Notes: generated by a model from the sequence alone, not told the origin. DNA of 6,798 bases from JAADHX01 sp964569385 (GCA_964569385.1 CAZMUM010000076.1:1-6798), one strand, 5' to 3'; positions 1 to 6,750 are shown, counted from the first letter of the stretch. Numbers and translations: made by a program.

Positions 1-186
1 GAGCCCTGCTTCTTCGTAGACCTCGCGAACCAGAGCATCTTCGGGATGTTCGCCCCAGTCGACGCCTCCGCCGGGAAGGGTCCACAACCCTTCGCCCGAG
101 TGACCCGCCGATATCTGGCACAACAGAATCGACTCATCACGTATAGCGACCGCATAGATAGAGAGGCGGGTCCTTTGCTCGGGCAT
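1..186 (-). CDS. Nudix hydrolase, N-terminal part (runs off the left edge)
   Basis: This is the first 62 codons of a Nudix-fold hydrolase; the rest lies outside the window. Translating the minus strand from the ATG at 186-184 gives a protein starting MPEQRTRLSIYAVAIRD. It continues into a beta-strand stretch (SILLCQIS) and then the Nudix box. The box reads GGVDWGEHPEDA followed by LVREVYEEAGL, which fits the G-x5-E-x7-RE-x-x-EE-x-G signature that binds the catalytic metal. Nudix enzymes cleave nucleoside diphosphates linked to another group, but the substrate cannot be told from this fragment. The start is constrained: an in-frame stop (minus-strand TAG) lies at 198-196 and no other start codon falls between. 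No clear Shine-Dalgarno sequence precedes it. It diverges from the DUF3592 gene across a 35-base gap and has no visible link to the sarcosine operon. Confidence 0.85.
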   Translation of the reverse strand, partial: MPEQRTRLSIYAVAIRDESILLCQISAGHSGEGLWTLPGGGVDWGEHPEDALVREVYEEAGL

Positions 187-221
187 CGGCGAAAGCTAAC
201 ACGGACCACTTCCCGCTGTGG
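187..221. promoter_or_regulatory. Short divergent intergenic region, Nudix gene / DUF3592 gene
   Basis: These 35 bases lie between the start of the leftward Nudix gene and the GTG start of the rightward DUF3592 gene. Promoters for both must lie here or extend into the coding sequences. I see no convincing -35/-10 pair, palindrome or Shine-Dalgarno sequence, so the role is inferred only from gene orientation. Confidence 0.3.
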
Positions 222-782
222 GTGGCTAACATCGCTGCGGTGACCCGACTACGACTACTGACAAAGAGCGGCTGGGCGATCTGGTTCGTCTTCTTGATGC
301 TGGCTGTTGTTTTGTTCATCGCACTGGCCTTCTACTACGCCGGGCGAAGTGATCGGCTTGGCTCAAATGGAGTTGAAGCAACTGCGACAGTGACGGAGAA
401 GTTCTTCTACGAGAATGATCCGGGCCTAAATCGGGTGGTGATAGATGGCTACAACTTCGCGTACGAGTGGTTGCTGGCCGACGGCACAACCCACAGGTAC
501 GTGGCTGGCTTTGACACCGAGGCCCCGTGGAACGAAATCAACGTTGGCGACACCGCGCAGGTCACCTACCTACCGTCGAATCCAAACAACCACGACAGCC
601 CGTGGGGCACCCAAGCCGAAACTGTGGACCTATGGGTCGGTGCCGCTGTCATGACGGTGCTGCTCGGCCTGGTAACGCTGCCGATCGCTCTGTGGCGAGT
701 CCGCCCGGTTGACTCCGACGAGCCTGCCCAAGGTGAGGATGGTGAACTCGCGATTCCCGATAGTGAACCCACGGGGAGCTAG
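222..782 (+). CDS. DUF3592 family two-helix membrane protein
   Basis: The protein is 186 residues. One hydrophobic helix lies at about residues 17-39 (WAIWFVFLMLAVVLFIALAF) and a second at about 137-159. Between them is a soluble, beta-rich domain beginning VEATATVTE (51-59). It includes EWLLADGTTHRY (82-93), which looks like a strand-turn-strand, and VTYLPSNP (114-121). This layout and the V-x-Y-x-P-x-NP motif are typical of DUF3592 proteins, whose function is unknown. The C-terminal tail (163-186) is acidic and probably flexible. The start is uncertain: GTG at 222 gives the full length, GTG at 240 would remove six residues, and neither has a good Shine-Dalgarno. The stop TAG overlaps the opposing lysR stop. 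Nothing ties it functionally to sarcosine metabolism. Confidence 0.75.
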   Translation: MANIAAVTRLRLLTKSGWAIWFVFLMLAVVLFIALAFYYAGRSDRLGSNGVEATATVTEKFFYENDPGLNRVVIDGYNFAYEWLLADGTTHRYVAGFDTEAPWNEINVGDTAQVTYLPSNPNNHDSPWGTQAETVDLWVGAAVMTVLLGLVTLPIALWRVRPVDSDEPAQGEDGELAIPDSEPTGS

Positions 783-787
783 TTCAC
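763..787. terminator. Weak inverted repeat at the convergent gene junction
   Basis: GTGAAC at 763-768 is mirrored by GTTCAC at 782-787 with 13 bases between. It is centred near 775, close to the overlapping stops of the DUF3592 gene (+) and the lysR gene (-). A hairpin here could act on both transcripts. The stem is only 6 bp and there is no T-run on either side, so it may be chance. Confidence 0.2.
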
Positions 788-1675
788 GGTGGCGATCAGT
801 TCGTGTAGTGCTTCGGCCACGATTGCCTGAGGCTCGTTGGGTCTGGTCAACAAGACGAGCTGCACTACGGCATCGTCATCGCAAAGTGAGACGAATTCAA
901 GACCGGGAATGCTGAATGCTCTGACACCGCTTGGCACTAGCGCAACACCCTCGGCGGCGGCGACCAAACCAAGGATGGTGGTGTACTCGGTCGCTTCAAG
1001 TGCCGGCGAATATGTCACCCCGGCTCGACCGAGCATGACTCGCAGCTCGGCATGCAGAGTTGGCGACCGTTCCTTGGCGAACCCGACAAACGTCGAACCG
1101 TCCAATTCGCCAAGCGACACCGACGACCTCTCCGCTAGCGAGTGATTCGACGGCACCGCCAAGACAAGAGCCTCGCTTCCGATTGCCCTCGCAACCACAC
1201 CATCACGACCAGGATCGGCCCTGGCGATGCCAAGATCGATGACACCACCGAGCAACGCATCGGCCTGCTCATCAGACGACATTGTGTGAAGCTCAATAGC
1301 TACATCGGGCCTCTGATCTCGAAAGCGGTGCAAGAACCTGGGCACCAACTCATAAGCCGCCGAGTCGACCGAACCAAGACGCAGCCGGCCGCGCACGCCA
1401 GCCCGCAAGTCCTCAGCAGCTCGTTGAGCGCCATCGGCAGCCACCAACAAGTGCTTGGCATGGGGCAAGAAAGCCTGGCCGTCGGCCGTCAACGAAACCC
1501 GGCGGGTTGTCCGTTCGAACAACTCCAACCCGAGGTGGGTTTCGAGTTGGCGGATCTGTTGGCTCAGTGCTGGTTGAGCAATGTGCAACGCATCGGCAGC
1601 CCTGCCGAAGTGCAGTTCGGAAGCCACAGCGACGAAGTACTCCATTCGCCGCAACGTCACTGGTCGAGAACTCAT
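779..1675 (-). CDS. LysR-type transcriptional regulator, probable regulator of the sox operon
   Basis: This 298-residue protein has the normal length and layout of the LysR family. The N-terminal winged helix-turn-helix is clear: LRRMEYFVAVASELHFGRAA (8-27), the recognition helix PALSQQIRQLE (35-45), and the wing ELFERTTRRVSLTADG (51-66). A linker helix (about 67-92) leads to the periplasmic-binding-protein-like effector domain (about 95-298), with the typical strand RGRLRLGSV and segment GVALVPSG (243-250). The ATG at 1675-1673 is preferred because residues before M11 are part of the usual LTTR first strand. The gene diverges from soxB with 43 bases between, the classic arrangement for a LysR regulator and its target. 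A palindrome with a T-N11-A core overlaps its start codon, suggesting autorepression. The co-inducer is unknown; sarcosine or a related methylated amine is a guess from context. Confidence 0.92.
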   Translation of the reverse strand: MSSRPVTLRRMEYFVAVASELHFGRAADALHIAQPALSQQIRQLETHLGLELFERTTRRVSLTADGQAFLPHAKHLLVAADGAQRAAEDLRAGVRGRLRLGSVDSAAYELVPRFLHRFRDQRPDVAIELHTMSSDEQADALLGGVIDLGIARADPGRDGVVARAIGSEALVLAVPSNHSLAERSSVSLGELDGSTFVGFAKERSPTLHAELRVMLGRAGVTYSPALEATEYTTILGLVAAAEGVALVPSGVRAFSIPGLEFVSLCDDDAVVQLVLLTRPNEPQAIVAEALHELIATVN

Positions 1676-1688
1676 AGGTTCAACCTAT
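1674..1688. promoter_or_regulatory. Perfect 7-1-7 palindrome, likely LysR recognition site
   Basis: The bases ATAGGTT-C-AACCTAT form an exact inverted repeat with a one-base centre. T at 1675 and A at 1687 give the T-N11-A spacing typical of LysR-family boxes. The site overlaps the first two bases of the regulator's start codon (read on the minus strand), and its AGGTT half also covers the region where the lysR Shine-Dalgarno would sit. Binding here would be expected to repress lysR. The site is seen directly; its role is inferred. Confidence 0.65.
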
Positions 1689-1701
1689 CAATAGCGCTCA
1701 A

Positions 1702-1716
1702 ATAGGTACTTCTGAT
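1702..1716. promoter_or_regulatory. Second, imperfect LysR-type box near soxB
   Basis: ATAGGTA-C-TTCTGAT repeats the left half of the upstream palindrome (ATAGGT) and keeps the T-N11-A spacing (T1703, A1715), but its right half is degenerate. Its centre is 28 bases from that of the perfect palindrome. LysR proteins usually bind one strong symmetrical site and one weaker site nearer the regulated promoter, and this pair fits that scheme. ACCTAT (1683-1688) and ATAGGT (1702-1707) also face each other around AGCGCT. No confident -35/-10 pair is visible in the gap. Confidence 0.4.
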
Positions 1717-1718
1717 AA

Positions 1719-3038
1719 ATGAGAATCTTTGTCAGTCTTGAAGTCGTGAAGGGGCTCAATCGAAGTAGTCGTTATTCTGCCGCCGGTCTTTTGTGGCGCG
1801 GTGCCAGAAAGAAGACGTGGCCAAGAATCTGGCGCGAGACCGAACTGAAATCGAAGTACGACGTGGTGATCGTTGGGGGTGGCATCCACGGTCTTGCCAC
1901 CGCTTACTACCTCGCAGCAAATCACGGCATCACCGATGTTGCCGTAGTCGACAAGGGGTACCTCGGCGGTGGCGGCTCCGGCCGCAACACGGCAATCGTG
2001 CGGTCGAACTACCTCACTCCAGAAGGAGTTGCGTTCTACGACCGATCGCTCACGTTGTACAAAACAATGTCGAGCGACCTCAACCTCAACGTCATGTTCT
2101 CCGAACGCGGCCACATGACGCTCGCCCACACCGACAGCGCCTTGCGCACTATGCGCTGGCGGGCCGAGGTCAACAAACTCCAAGACATCGACTCTTCGCT
2201 CATCGACCCAGACGAAGTGAAGAAGCTGGCCCCAAGCCTCGACACGTCGGCTCAGACTCGTTACCCGATCCTCGGTGCGTTGTACCACCCTCCTGGCGGA
2301 ACCATCCGCCACGACGCAGTGGTCTGGGCCTACGCCCGGGGTGCCGACGGGTACGGAGTGGACCTGCACCAGCAGACCGAAGTGCTCGACATCATGGTTG
2401 AGGGCGGAGACGACAACGGCAAGGGCTCGGGCGGCCGCGTCACCGGCGTGAAAACCAACCAAGGCGACATCTCGTGTCGGTTGGTCGTGAACTGCACCGC
2501 GGGCTGGGCTACCAACATCGCCGACATGGCGGGTGTGAAACTCCCCATCACCACCCACCCGTTGCAGGCTGCTGTCACCGAACCCGTCAAGGTCTTCCTT
2601 CCCACCGTCGTGGTATCGGGTTCGCTGCACGTCTACGTCAGCCAAACCGATCGCGGCGAACTTGTCTTTGGTGCATCGGTCGATCCCTTCGCCACCTACG
2701 ACATGCGCGGCTCTCTCGAGTTCACCGAAGAACTGGCAGGCCACGTACTCGAACTGATGCCGGGAATCTCCCAGATGCGACTGCTTCGACAATGGGCCGG
2801 GTTGTGTGACATGACACCGGACTACTCCCCCGTTATGGGGTTCACCCCAGTTGATGGCTTCCTCTGCGATGTTGGTTGGGGCACATACGGATTCAAAGCA
2901 GGCCCTGTCGCTGGAGAACAAATGGCCAAGTGCGTGGCCGAACAAGCCACCCCAGAACTGATCGCTCCGTTCGCCCTATCACGTTTCATCGATGGCAACC
3001 TCGTCGGCGAAAAGGGCGCAGCTGCGGTGGGTCACTGA
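1719..3038 (+). CDS. soxB: Sarcosine oxidase beta subunit
   Basis: SoxB is the catalytic flavin subunit of heterotetrameric sarcosine oxidase, a cytoplasmic enzyme that oxidises sarcosine at its methyl group. The FAD-binding Rossmann motif is YDVVIVGGGIHGLATAYYL (47-65), with D78 closing the second strand. Next come LGGGGSGRNTAIVRSNYL (82-99) and GGTIRHDAVVWAYAR (193-207). His198 aligns by recall with the residue that covalently holds FMN in characterised beta subunits (about His173). HPLQA, HVYVSQ and GWGTYGFKAGP (387-397) follow, and the C-terminus GAAAVGH matches the usual GAAAVAH. At 439 residues it is somewhat longer than many relatives. Homologues seem to begin near RYSAAGL (residue 18), so the in-frame GTG at 1746 (430 residues) is a real alternative to ATG 1719. 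Neither start has a strong Shine-Dalgarno. Its stop overlaps the soxD start by one base. Confidence 0.95.
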   Translation: MRIFVSLEVVKGLNRSSRYSAAGLLWRGARKKTWPRIWRETELKSKYDVVIVGGGIHGLATAYYLAANHGITDVAVVDKGYLGGGGSGRNTAIVRSNYLTPEGVAFYDRSLTLYKTMSSDLNLNVMFSERGHMTLAHTDSALRTMRWRAEVNKLQDIDSSLIDPDEVKKLAPSLDTSAQTRYPILGALYHPPGGTIRHDAVVWAYARGADGYGVDLHQQTEVLDIMVEGGDDNGKGSGGRVTGVKTNQGDISCRLVVNCTAGWATNIADMAGVKLPITTHPLQAAVTEPVKVFLPTVVVSGSLHVYVSQTDRGELVFGASVDPFATYDMRGSLEFTEELAGHVLELMPGISQMRLLRQWAGLCDMTPDYSPVMGFTPVDGFLCDVGWGTYGFKAGPVAGEQMAKCVAEQATPELIAPFALSRFIDGNLVGEKGAAAVGH

Positions 3039-3298
3039 TGTTGATTGTCCCTTGCCCAAACTGCGGACCCCGCAACTCGAGCGACCTGTCCTACCGAGGC
3101 GAATCGCACCAGCGGCCAGACCCAACCACAACCACGCCCGAACAATGGCGCACCTATCTCTACCTCGAAGACAACCCTGCTGGGTGGCTCAAAGAGACCT
3201 GGTACTGCGCCAGCGGATGTCGACGTTTCTTCACCGTCGAGCGTCACACGGTGACCAACGAGTTCCGCAACCCGCCGCTACCCGGAGGCCCAAAGTGA
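3038..3298 (+). CDS. soxD: Sarcosine oxidase delta subunit
   Basis: SoxD is the small zinc-binding subunit of the tetramer. This 86-residue protein starts MLIVPCPNCGPRNSSDL, where C6 and C9 form the first half of the zinc site. The middle holds the family pattern of EQW, YLYLEDNPAGW and KETWYCASGCRRFF, followed by TVTNEF (71-76). In relatives the second half of the site reads H-x3-C; here it reads C57-x3-C61, so the site looks like Cys4. The start ATG at 3038-3040 shares its A with the soxB stop (TGATG), and a GGTGGG stretch lies a few bases upstream, suggesting translational coupling. The stop TGA overlaps the soxA GTG start. The frame also stays open upstream within soxB, but the family N-terminus fixes the start here. 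Confidence 0.93.
   Translation: MLIVPCPNCGPRNSSDLSYRGESHQRPDPTTTTPEQWRTYLYLEDNPAGWLKETWYCASGCRRFFTVERHTVTNEFRNPPLPGGPK
3284..3288 (+). promoter_or_regulatory. Ribosome binding site that fixes the soxA GTG start
   Basis: GGAGG ends six bases before the GTG at 3295-3297, a near-ideal Shine-Dalgarno and spacing. It lies inside the end of soxD. It is the main reason for choosing the GTG start of soxA over the far upstream in-frame ATG at 2992. Confidence 0.75.
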
Positions 3299-6147
3299 AC
3301 CAACGCCGCCTCCCACCGCAGCCGGGCGAAGTGATCGATCGCACGACCAAACTCAAGTTCTGGTGGAACGGCGACAAGGTGACCGGATACGCCGGCGACA
3401 CGATCGCTTCGGCCCTCTACGCCAGCGACCACCTCATCTTTTCTCGTTCGATGAAGTACCACCGGCCGCGTGGTCTTATGACCGCCGACTACTGGGACCC
3501 GAACACCACAGTCCAAGTCGGCACCGAACCCAACGTCAGAGCCGGGCACAGGCAGCTGACCGACGGCATCGACGTCAGCGCTCAGAACGTATGGCCCTCA
3601 CTCAAGTTCGATGTTGGCGCGGCGAACGGGTTGGTCGGTCGGTTCCTGACCGCTGGTTTCTATTACAAGACGTTCATGAAGCCCCAACGATTGTGGCCGG
3701 TGTACGAAAAAGTGCTGGCCCGGTTCGCGCCCGGAGGCACCGTCGACCTCGACACCCCACACGAATATCACGACAAGCGATACACCCATCCCGACGTGGT
3801 CGTTGCTGGCGCAGGGCCCGCCGGACTGTCAGCTGCCATCGCCGCGGCCGAAGCTGGGGCTTCAGTGCTGCTCGTGGAGCACACCCACCACTTGGGCGGT
3901 CACCTTCGCTGGGGGTCAGACAGCGATAGAGCTCTGGCCGACGAACTAATGACCAAGGCCACCGCGGCCGGTGTCGAGATCCTCACCGACTCGACGGTAA
4001 CTGGCCGATATCAGGACAACTGGCTTGGTATCAACCAGCGCAGCCACCCCATCGCAGTCGAGCGGCTCATCAAGGCTCGGGCCAAAGTTCTCGTAGTGGC
4101 CCCCGGACTGATCGAACGACCATACGTCTTTGCCGGAAACGATCTACCGGGTGTCATGTTGTCTGGAGCGGCCAGGCGACTCATCAACCTGTATGCAGTG
4201 AAGCCCGGCGAGCGCGCCGTGGTGCTGACCGCCAACGGTGAAGGAGACGCGACGGTCGCCGATCTCGAGCGGGCAGGAGTGTCCATCGCCGAAGTTGTCG
4301 ACGCCAGGCACGGGCAGACGGTCGCTAGCGCTTCTGGTTCTTCTAAACAGCTCAAACAAGTGACACTTGGCGATGGCACCGCCGTCGATGCCGACCTACT
4401 AGTCGTGGCCGCAGGTTGGACCGCGCCGACATCGTTGCTGAACATGGCGGGCGACCGACCCTCCTACGACGACGCCGCGGCCCGATTCTTTGGTACCTCG
4501 TTACCCGACAACGTTCTGTCGACCGGCGGCATCGCAGGCGATGGCACCCTCGACGAGATACTCGCCCACGGCAACACCACGGGCCACCTCGCGGCGTCTC
4601 GCGCCGCGGTGACACAACATCGGTACCAGTCAACTACCGCTCGATCCAAAACACCTGATAGCGCCGAACCCGATTGGCCAGTTGACGACCGGGACGCTCT
4701 TGGTCGTGACGAACACCCGAGTCTGTTCCGGTCGAGCACTCACGGCATCGTGGACTTCTCAGAAGACGTTGGCTCGTCGGACCTCGTGGGCGCGGCGGCC
4801 GAAGGGTTCGATTCGGTCGAACTTCTCAAACGATTCACCACAGCGACGATGGGGCCGTCGCAGGGCAAACTCGAGACAGTCAACACGGTCGCAGTGCTAG
4901 CCGAGGCACGCGGCGAAACGATCGAACAAGTTGGCACCACCGTGTGGCGCCCCCCATATGCGCCAATCAGCCTTGGAGCCTTAGCTGGCCGAGTCTTTGA
5001 GCCGGTGCGGGTGTCGTCAATCCACGATTGGCACAAAGCCAACAACATGACGCCAATCCTGGCTGGTCAATGGATTAGGCCAGAGCACTACGGCGACCCG
5101 GTTGCCGAAGTTACAAACGTGCGAACCAACGTCGGCATCACCGACGTAACTCCGCTCGGCAAACTCGACTTGCGCGGCCGTGACGTCCCCAAGCTCCTCA
5201 ACCTGCTGTACACCAACAAGTGGTCCAAGCTCCCCATTGGTGGCGTGCGTTACGGGCTCATGTGTGCCGAAGATGGTGTTGTTCTCGACGACGGTGTGAC
5301 GGGTCACCTTGACGACGATCACTATCTGATGACCACCACCAGTTCTGGTGCGGCAACTATTTGGCAGTGGGCCGAGATGTGGCTCCAGACCGAACGGCCA
5401 GACTGGCAAGTCCACATCACACCAGTCACCACCGGCTATACCAGCATCAACGTTGCCGGACCGAACAGTCGCGAGCTGCTGACTCGCCTGGTGGTCGATG
5501 TCGATCTCGATCCCGACAAGTTCCGGTACATGCAGGTACGAACCGGAACAGTTTCCGGAGTAGCCGATTGCATCATGTGGCGCATCGGTTTCACTGGCGA
5601 GTTGAGTTTCGAATTGCATGTGCCGGCTGGTTACGGACTGCACGTTTGGGAACAACTGCTTGAGCTCGGCGCCGACCTTCGCGTTGCTGCGTTCGGCCTC
5701 GAGGCCCAGCGAATCCTGCGTCTCGAAAAGGGCCATTTCATTGTCGGCCAAGACACCGACGGGCTCACCCTCGCCCCCACGGTGGGTATGGACAACCTGG
5801 TGAAACTCGACAAGGACGACTTTGCGGGCCTACCCGAGCTGGCCTGGAAGACCGCCGATGGCAACTATCCGCACCTGGTAGCGATCCAACCAACAGATCC
5901 AAAGCTGGTGCCCGACGAGGCTTGTCAGATCATCAGCCCAGGTACGACCAAGATTCTTGGCCGCATCACGTCGTCTAGGTTCTCGCCGACGCTCGATCGC
6001 TCGATCTGCCTTGGCCAGATTGCCGGCGAATTCGCCGATCCTGGTACAACGATCACCATCCGGTTGTGCGATGGCACCGATGCGACGGCCAAGGTGATGG
6101 AACACCATGCCCACTTCGATCCAGAAGGGTTGCGTCTCCGTGGCTAG
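3295..6147 (+). CDS. soxA: Sarcosine oxidase alpha subunit
   Basis: SoxA is the large subunit that binds NAD and tetrahydrofolate and passes the sarcosine methyl carbon to folate. The protein is 950 residues, normal for the family. A ferredoxin-like N-terminal fold (about 18-105, with YAGDTIASAL and SMKYHRPRG) has no cysteines, so it carries no Fe-S cluster. A Rossmann domain follows, with VVVAGAGPAGLSAAIAA (168-184) and VLSTGGIAGDG (407-417). After a polar linker (about 440-482) comes a BFD-like segment, VDFSEDVG to ATMGPSQGK (486-525), also without cysteines, then TTVWRPPYAPISLGALAGR (548-566). The GcvT-like half (about 575-945) includes GKLDLRG, YLMTTTSS, FTGELSFELHVP (766-777) and LEKGHFIVGQDTDG (810-823). 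The GTG start overlaps the soxD stop as GTGA and follows a GGAGG site. Its end overlaps soxG by eight bases. Confidence 0.96.
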   Translation: MNQRRLPPQPGEVIDRTTKLKFWWNGDKVTGYAGDTIASALYASDHLIFSRSMKYHRPRGLMTADYWDPNTTVQVGTEPNVRAGHRQLTDGIDVSAQNVWPSLKFDVGAANGLVGRFLTAGFYYKTFMKPQRLWPVYEKVLARFAPGGTVDLDTPHEYHDKRYTHPDVVVAGAGPAGLSAAIAAAEAGASVLLVEHTHHLGGHLRWGSDSDRALADELMTKATAAGVEILTDSTVTGRYQDNWLGINQRSHPIAVERLIKARAKVLVVAPGLIERPYVFAGNDLPGVMLSGAARRLINLYAVKPGERAVVLTANGEGDATVADLERAGVSIAEVVDARHGQTVASASGSSKQLKQVTLGDGTAVDADLLVVAAGWTAPTSLLNMAGDRPSYDDAAARFFGTSLPDNVLSTGGIAGDGTLDEILAHGNTTGHLAASRAAVTQHRYQSTTARSKTPDSAEPDWPVDDRDALGRDEHPSLFRSSTHGIVDFSEDVGSSDLVGAAAEGFDSVELLKRFTTATMGPSQGKLETVNTVAVLAEARGETIEQVGTTVWRPPYAPISLGALAGRVFEPVRVSSIHDWHKANNMTPILAGQWIRPEHYGDPVAEVTNVRTNVGITDVTPLGKLDLRGRDVPKLLNLLYTNKWSKLPIGGVRYGLMCAEDGVVLDDGVTGHLDDDHYLMTTTSSGAATIWQWAEMWLQTERPDWQVHITPVTTGYTSINVAGPNSRELLTRLVVDVDLDPDKFRYMQVRTGTVSGVADCIMWRIGFTGELSFELHVPAGYGLHVWEQLLELGADLRVAAFGLEAQRILRLEKGHFIVGQDTDGLTLAPTVGMDNLVKLDKDDFAGLPELAWKTADGNYPHLVAIQPTDPKLVPDEACQIISPGTTKILGRITSSRFSPTLDRSICLGQIAGEFADPGTTITIRLCDGTDATAKVMEHHAHFDPEGLRLRG

Positions 6148-6682
6148 TTCACCGACATTTCGTAGCTCGATTCTCCCGCCGAAAGGCGCCGCCGGGCCCC
6201 TGTCGCTCGTTGACGAATCAGGCCACGCCAAGGTAAGCGTGCGTGCGGCTTCTGAAACGGCGACCAGCTTGGCTATGGGTACGACGTTCGGCGGTTCCCA
6301 CAGAGCTGACGGCGTGCTTGTGGCCGGTATCCGTCCGGGCGAATGGACGGTCATCGGCCAACAGTCCGACGTCGACAGCATCCTGGATTCGATCGGAATG
6401 GATGGCTTTGCTCATTCGATCGACATGACTCATGGGCGAGCCTGCATTCGCATGACGGGCGCTGACGCGGCCAAGGCCCTAGAAAAGGTTTGCAACCTCG
6501 ACTTCTCGGACGCCATGACACCCAATGGTGCGGCAGTGTCGGCCTCGGTGGCGAAGGTCGGCTGCGATCTGATCCGCGACGACGTTGAAGATGTCCGGTC
6601 TTTCCTCATCTTGGTCGACCGCTCGTTCGGGCAGTATCTGTTCGACGCGCTCAACGACGCGATCCAAGAGTTCAACCTGTAG
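6140..6682 (+). CDS. soxG: Sarcosine oxidase gamma subunit
   Basis: SoxG is the fourth subunit of heterotetrameric sarcosine oxidase, distantly related to the folate-binding GcvT fold and packed against SoxA. The 180-residue protein has family features: an N-terminal arm (about 1-40), LVAGIRPGEWTVIG (60-73), SIDMTHGRACIRMTGADA (93-110), KVCNLDF (116-122) and the C-terminal RSFGQYLFDALNDA (161-174). The start chosen is GTG at 6140, overlapping the last eight bases of soxA, with AGAAGGG at 6123-6129 as a plausible ribosome binding site. ATG at 6107 is an in-frame alternative that adds 11 residues but would lie deeper in soxA. It is the last recognised gene of the operon. SoxG is the least conserved Sox subunit; position in the operon supports the call as much as sequence does. 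Confidence 0.9.
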   Translation: MASSPTFRSSILPPKGAAGPLSLVDESGHAKVSVRAASETATSLAMGTTFGGSHRADGVLVAGIRPGEWTVIGQQSDVDSILDSIGMDGFAHSIDMTHGRACIRMTGADAAKALEKVCNLDFSDAMTPNGAAVSASVAKVGCDLIRDDVEDVRSFLILVDRSFGQYLFDALNDAIQEFNL

Positions 6683-6717
6683 CTCGCCCCTAATTGTCAT
6701 GATGGTGGGCTGCCATC

Positions 6718-6750
6718 TCCGCGGTTGGGTCCCAGGCGCATCCGCGGTTG
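6718..6750. repeat. 10-base direct repeat in the 3' non-coding region
   Basis: TCCGCGGTTG occurs at 6718-6727 and again at 6741-6750, a 23-base period. Each copy holds the CCGCGG palindrome. The remaining bases from 6683 to 6798 show no gene I can support. A copy pair this short may be chance, or an operator for a gene beyond the right edge. Confidence 0.4.

Noticed and set aside
1142..1705. 187-codon open frame on the plus strand
   Set aside because: It is antisense to the LysR regulator gene, and its translation shows no family features.
1698..2945. Long 415-codon open frame on the minus strand
   Set aside because: It lies opposite soxB, whose protein matches its family along its whole length; the minus-strand translation has no recognisable domain and only reflects GC-rich codon use.
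2992..3294. Upstream extension of the soxA frame to an ATG at 2992
   Set aside because: It would cover soxD and the end of soxB in another frame with an Arg/Pro-rich, unrecognisable translation. GTG 3295 has a GGAGG site and yields the family N-terminus.
5017..5751. 244-codon open frame on the minus strand
   Set aside because: It lies opposite the GcvT-like part of soxA and shows no family signature or ribosome binding site.
6701..6717. GATGG/CCATC hairpin 18 bases after the soxG stop
   Set aside because: The stem is only 5 bp with a 7-base loop and no T-run, too weak to list as a terminator.
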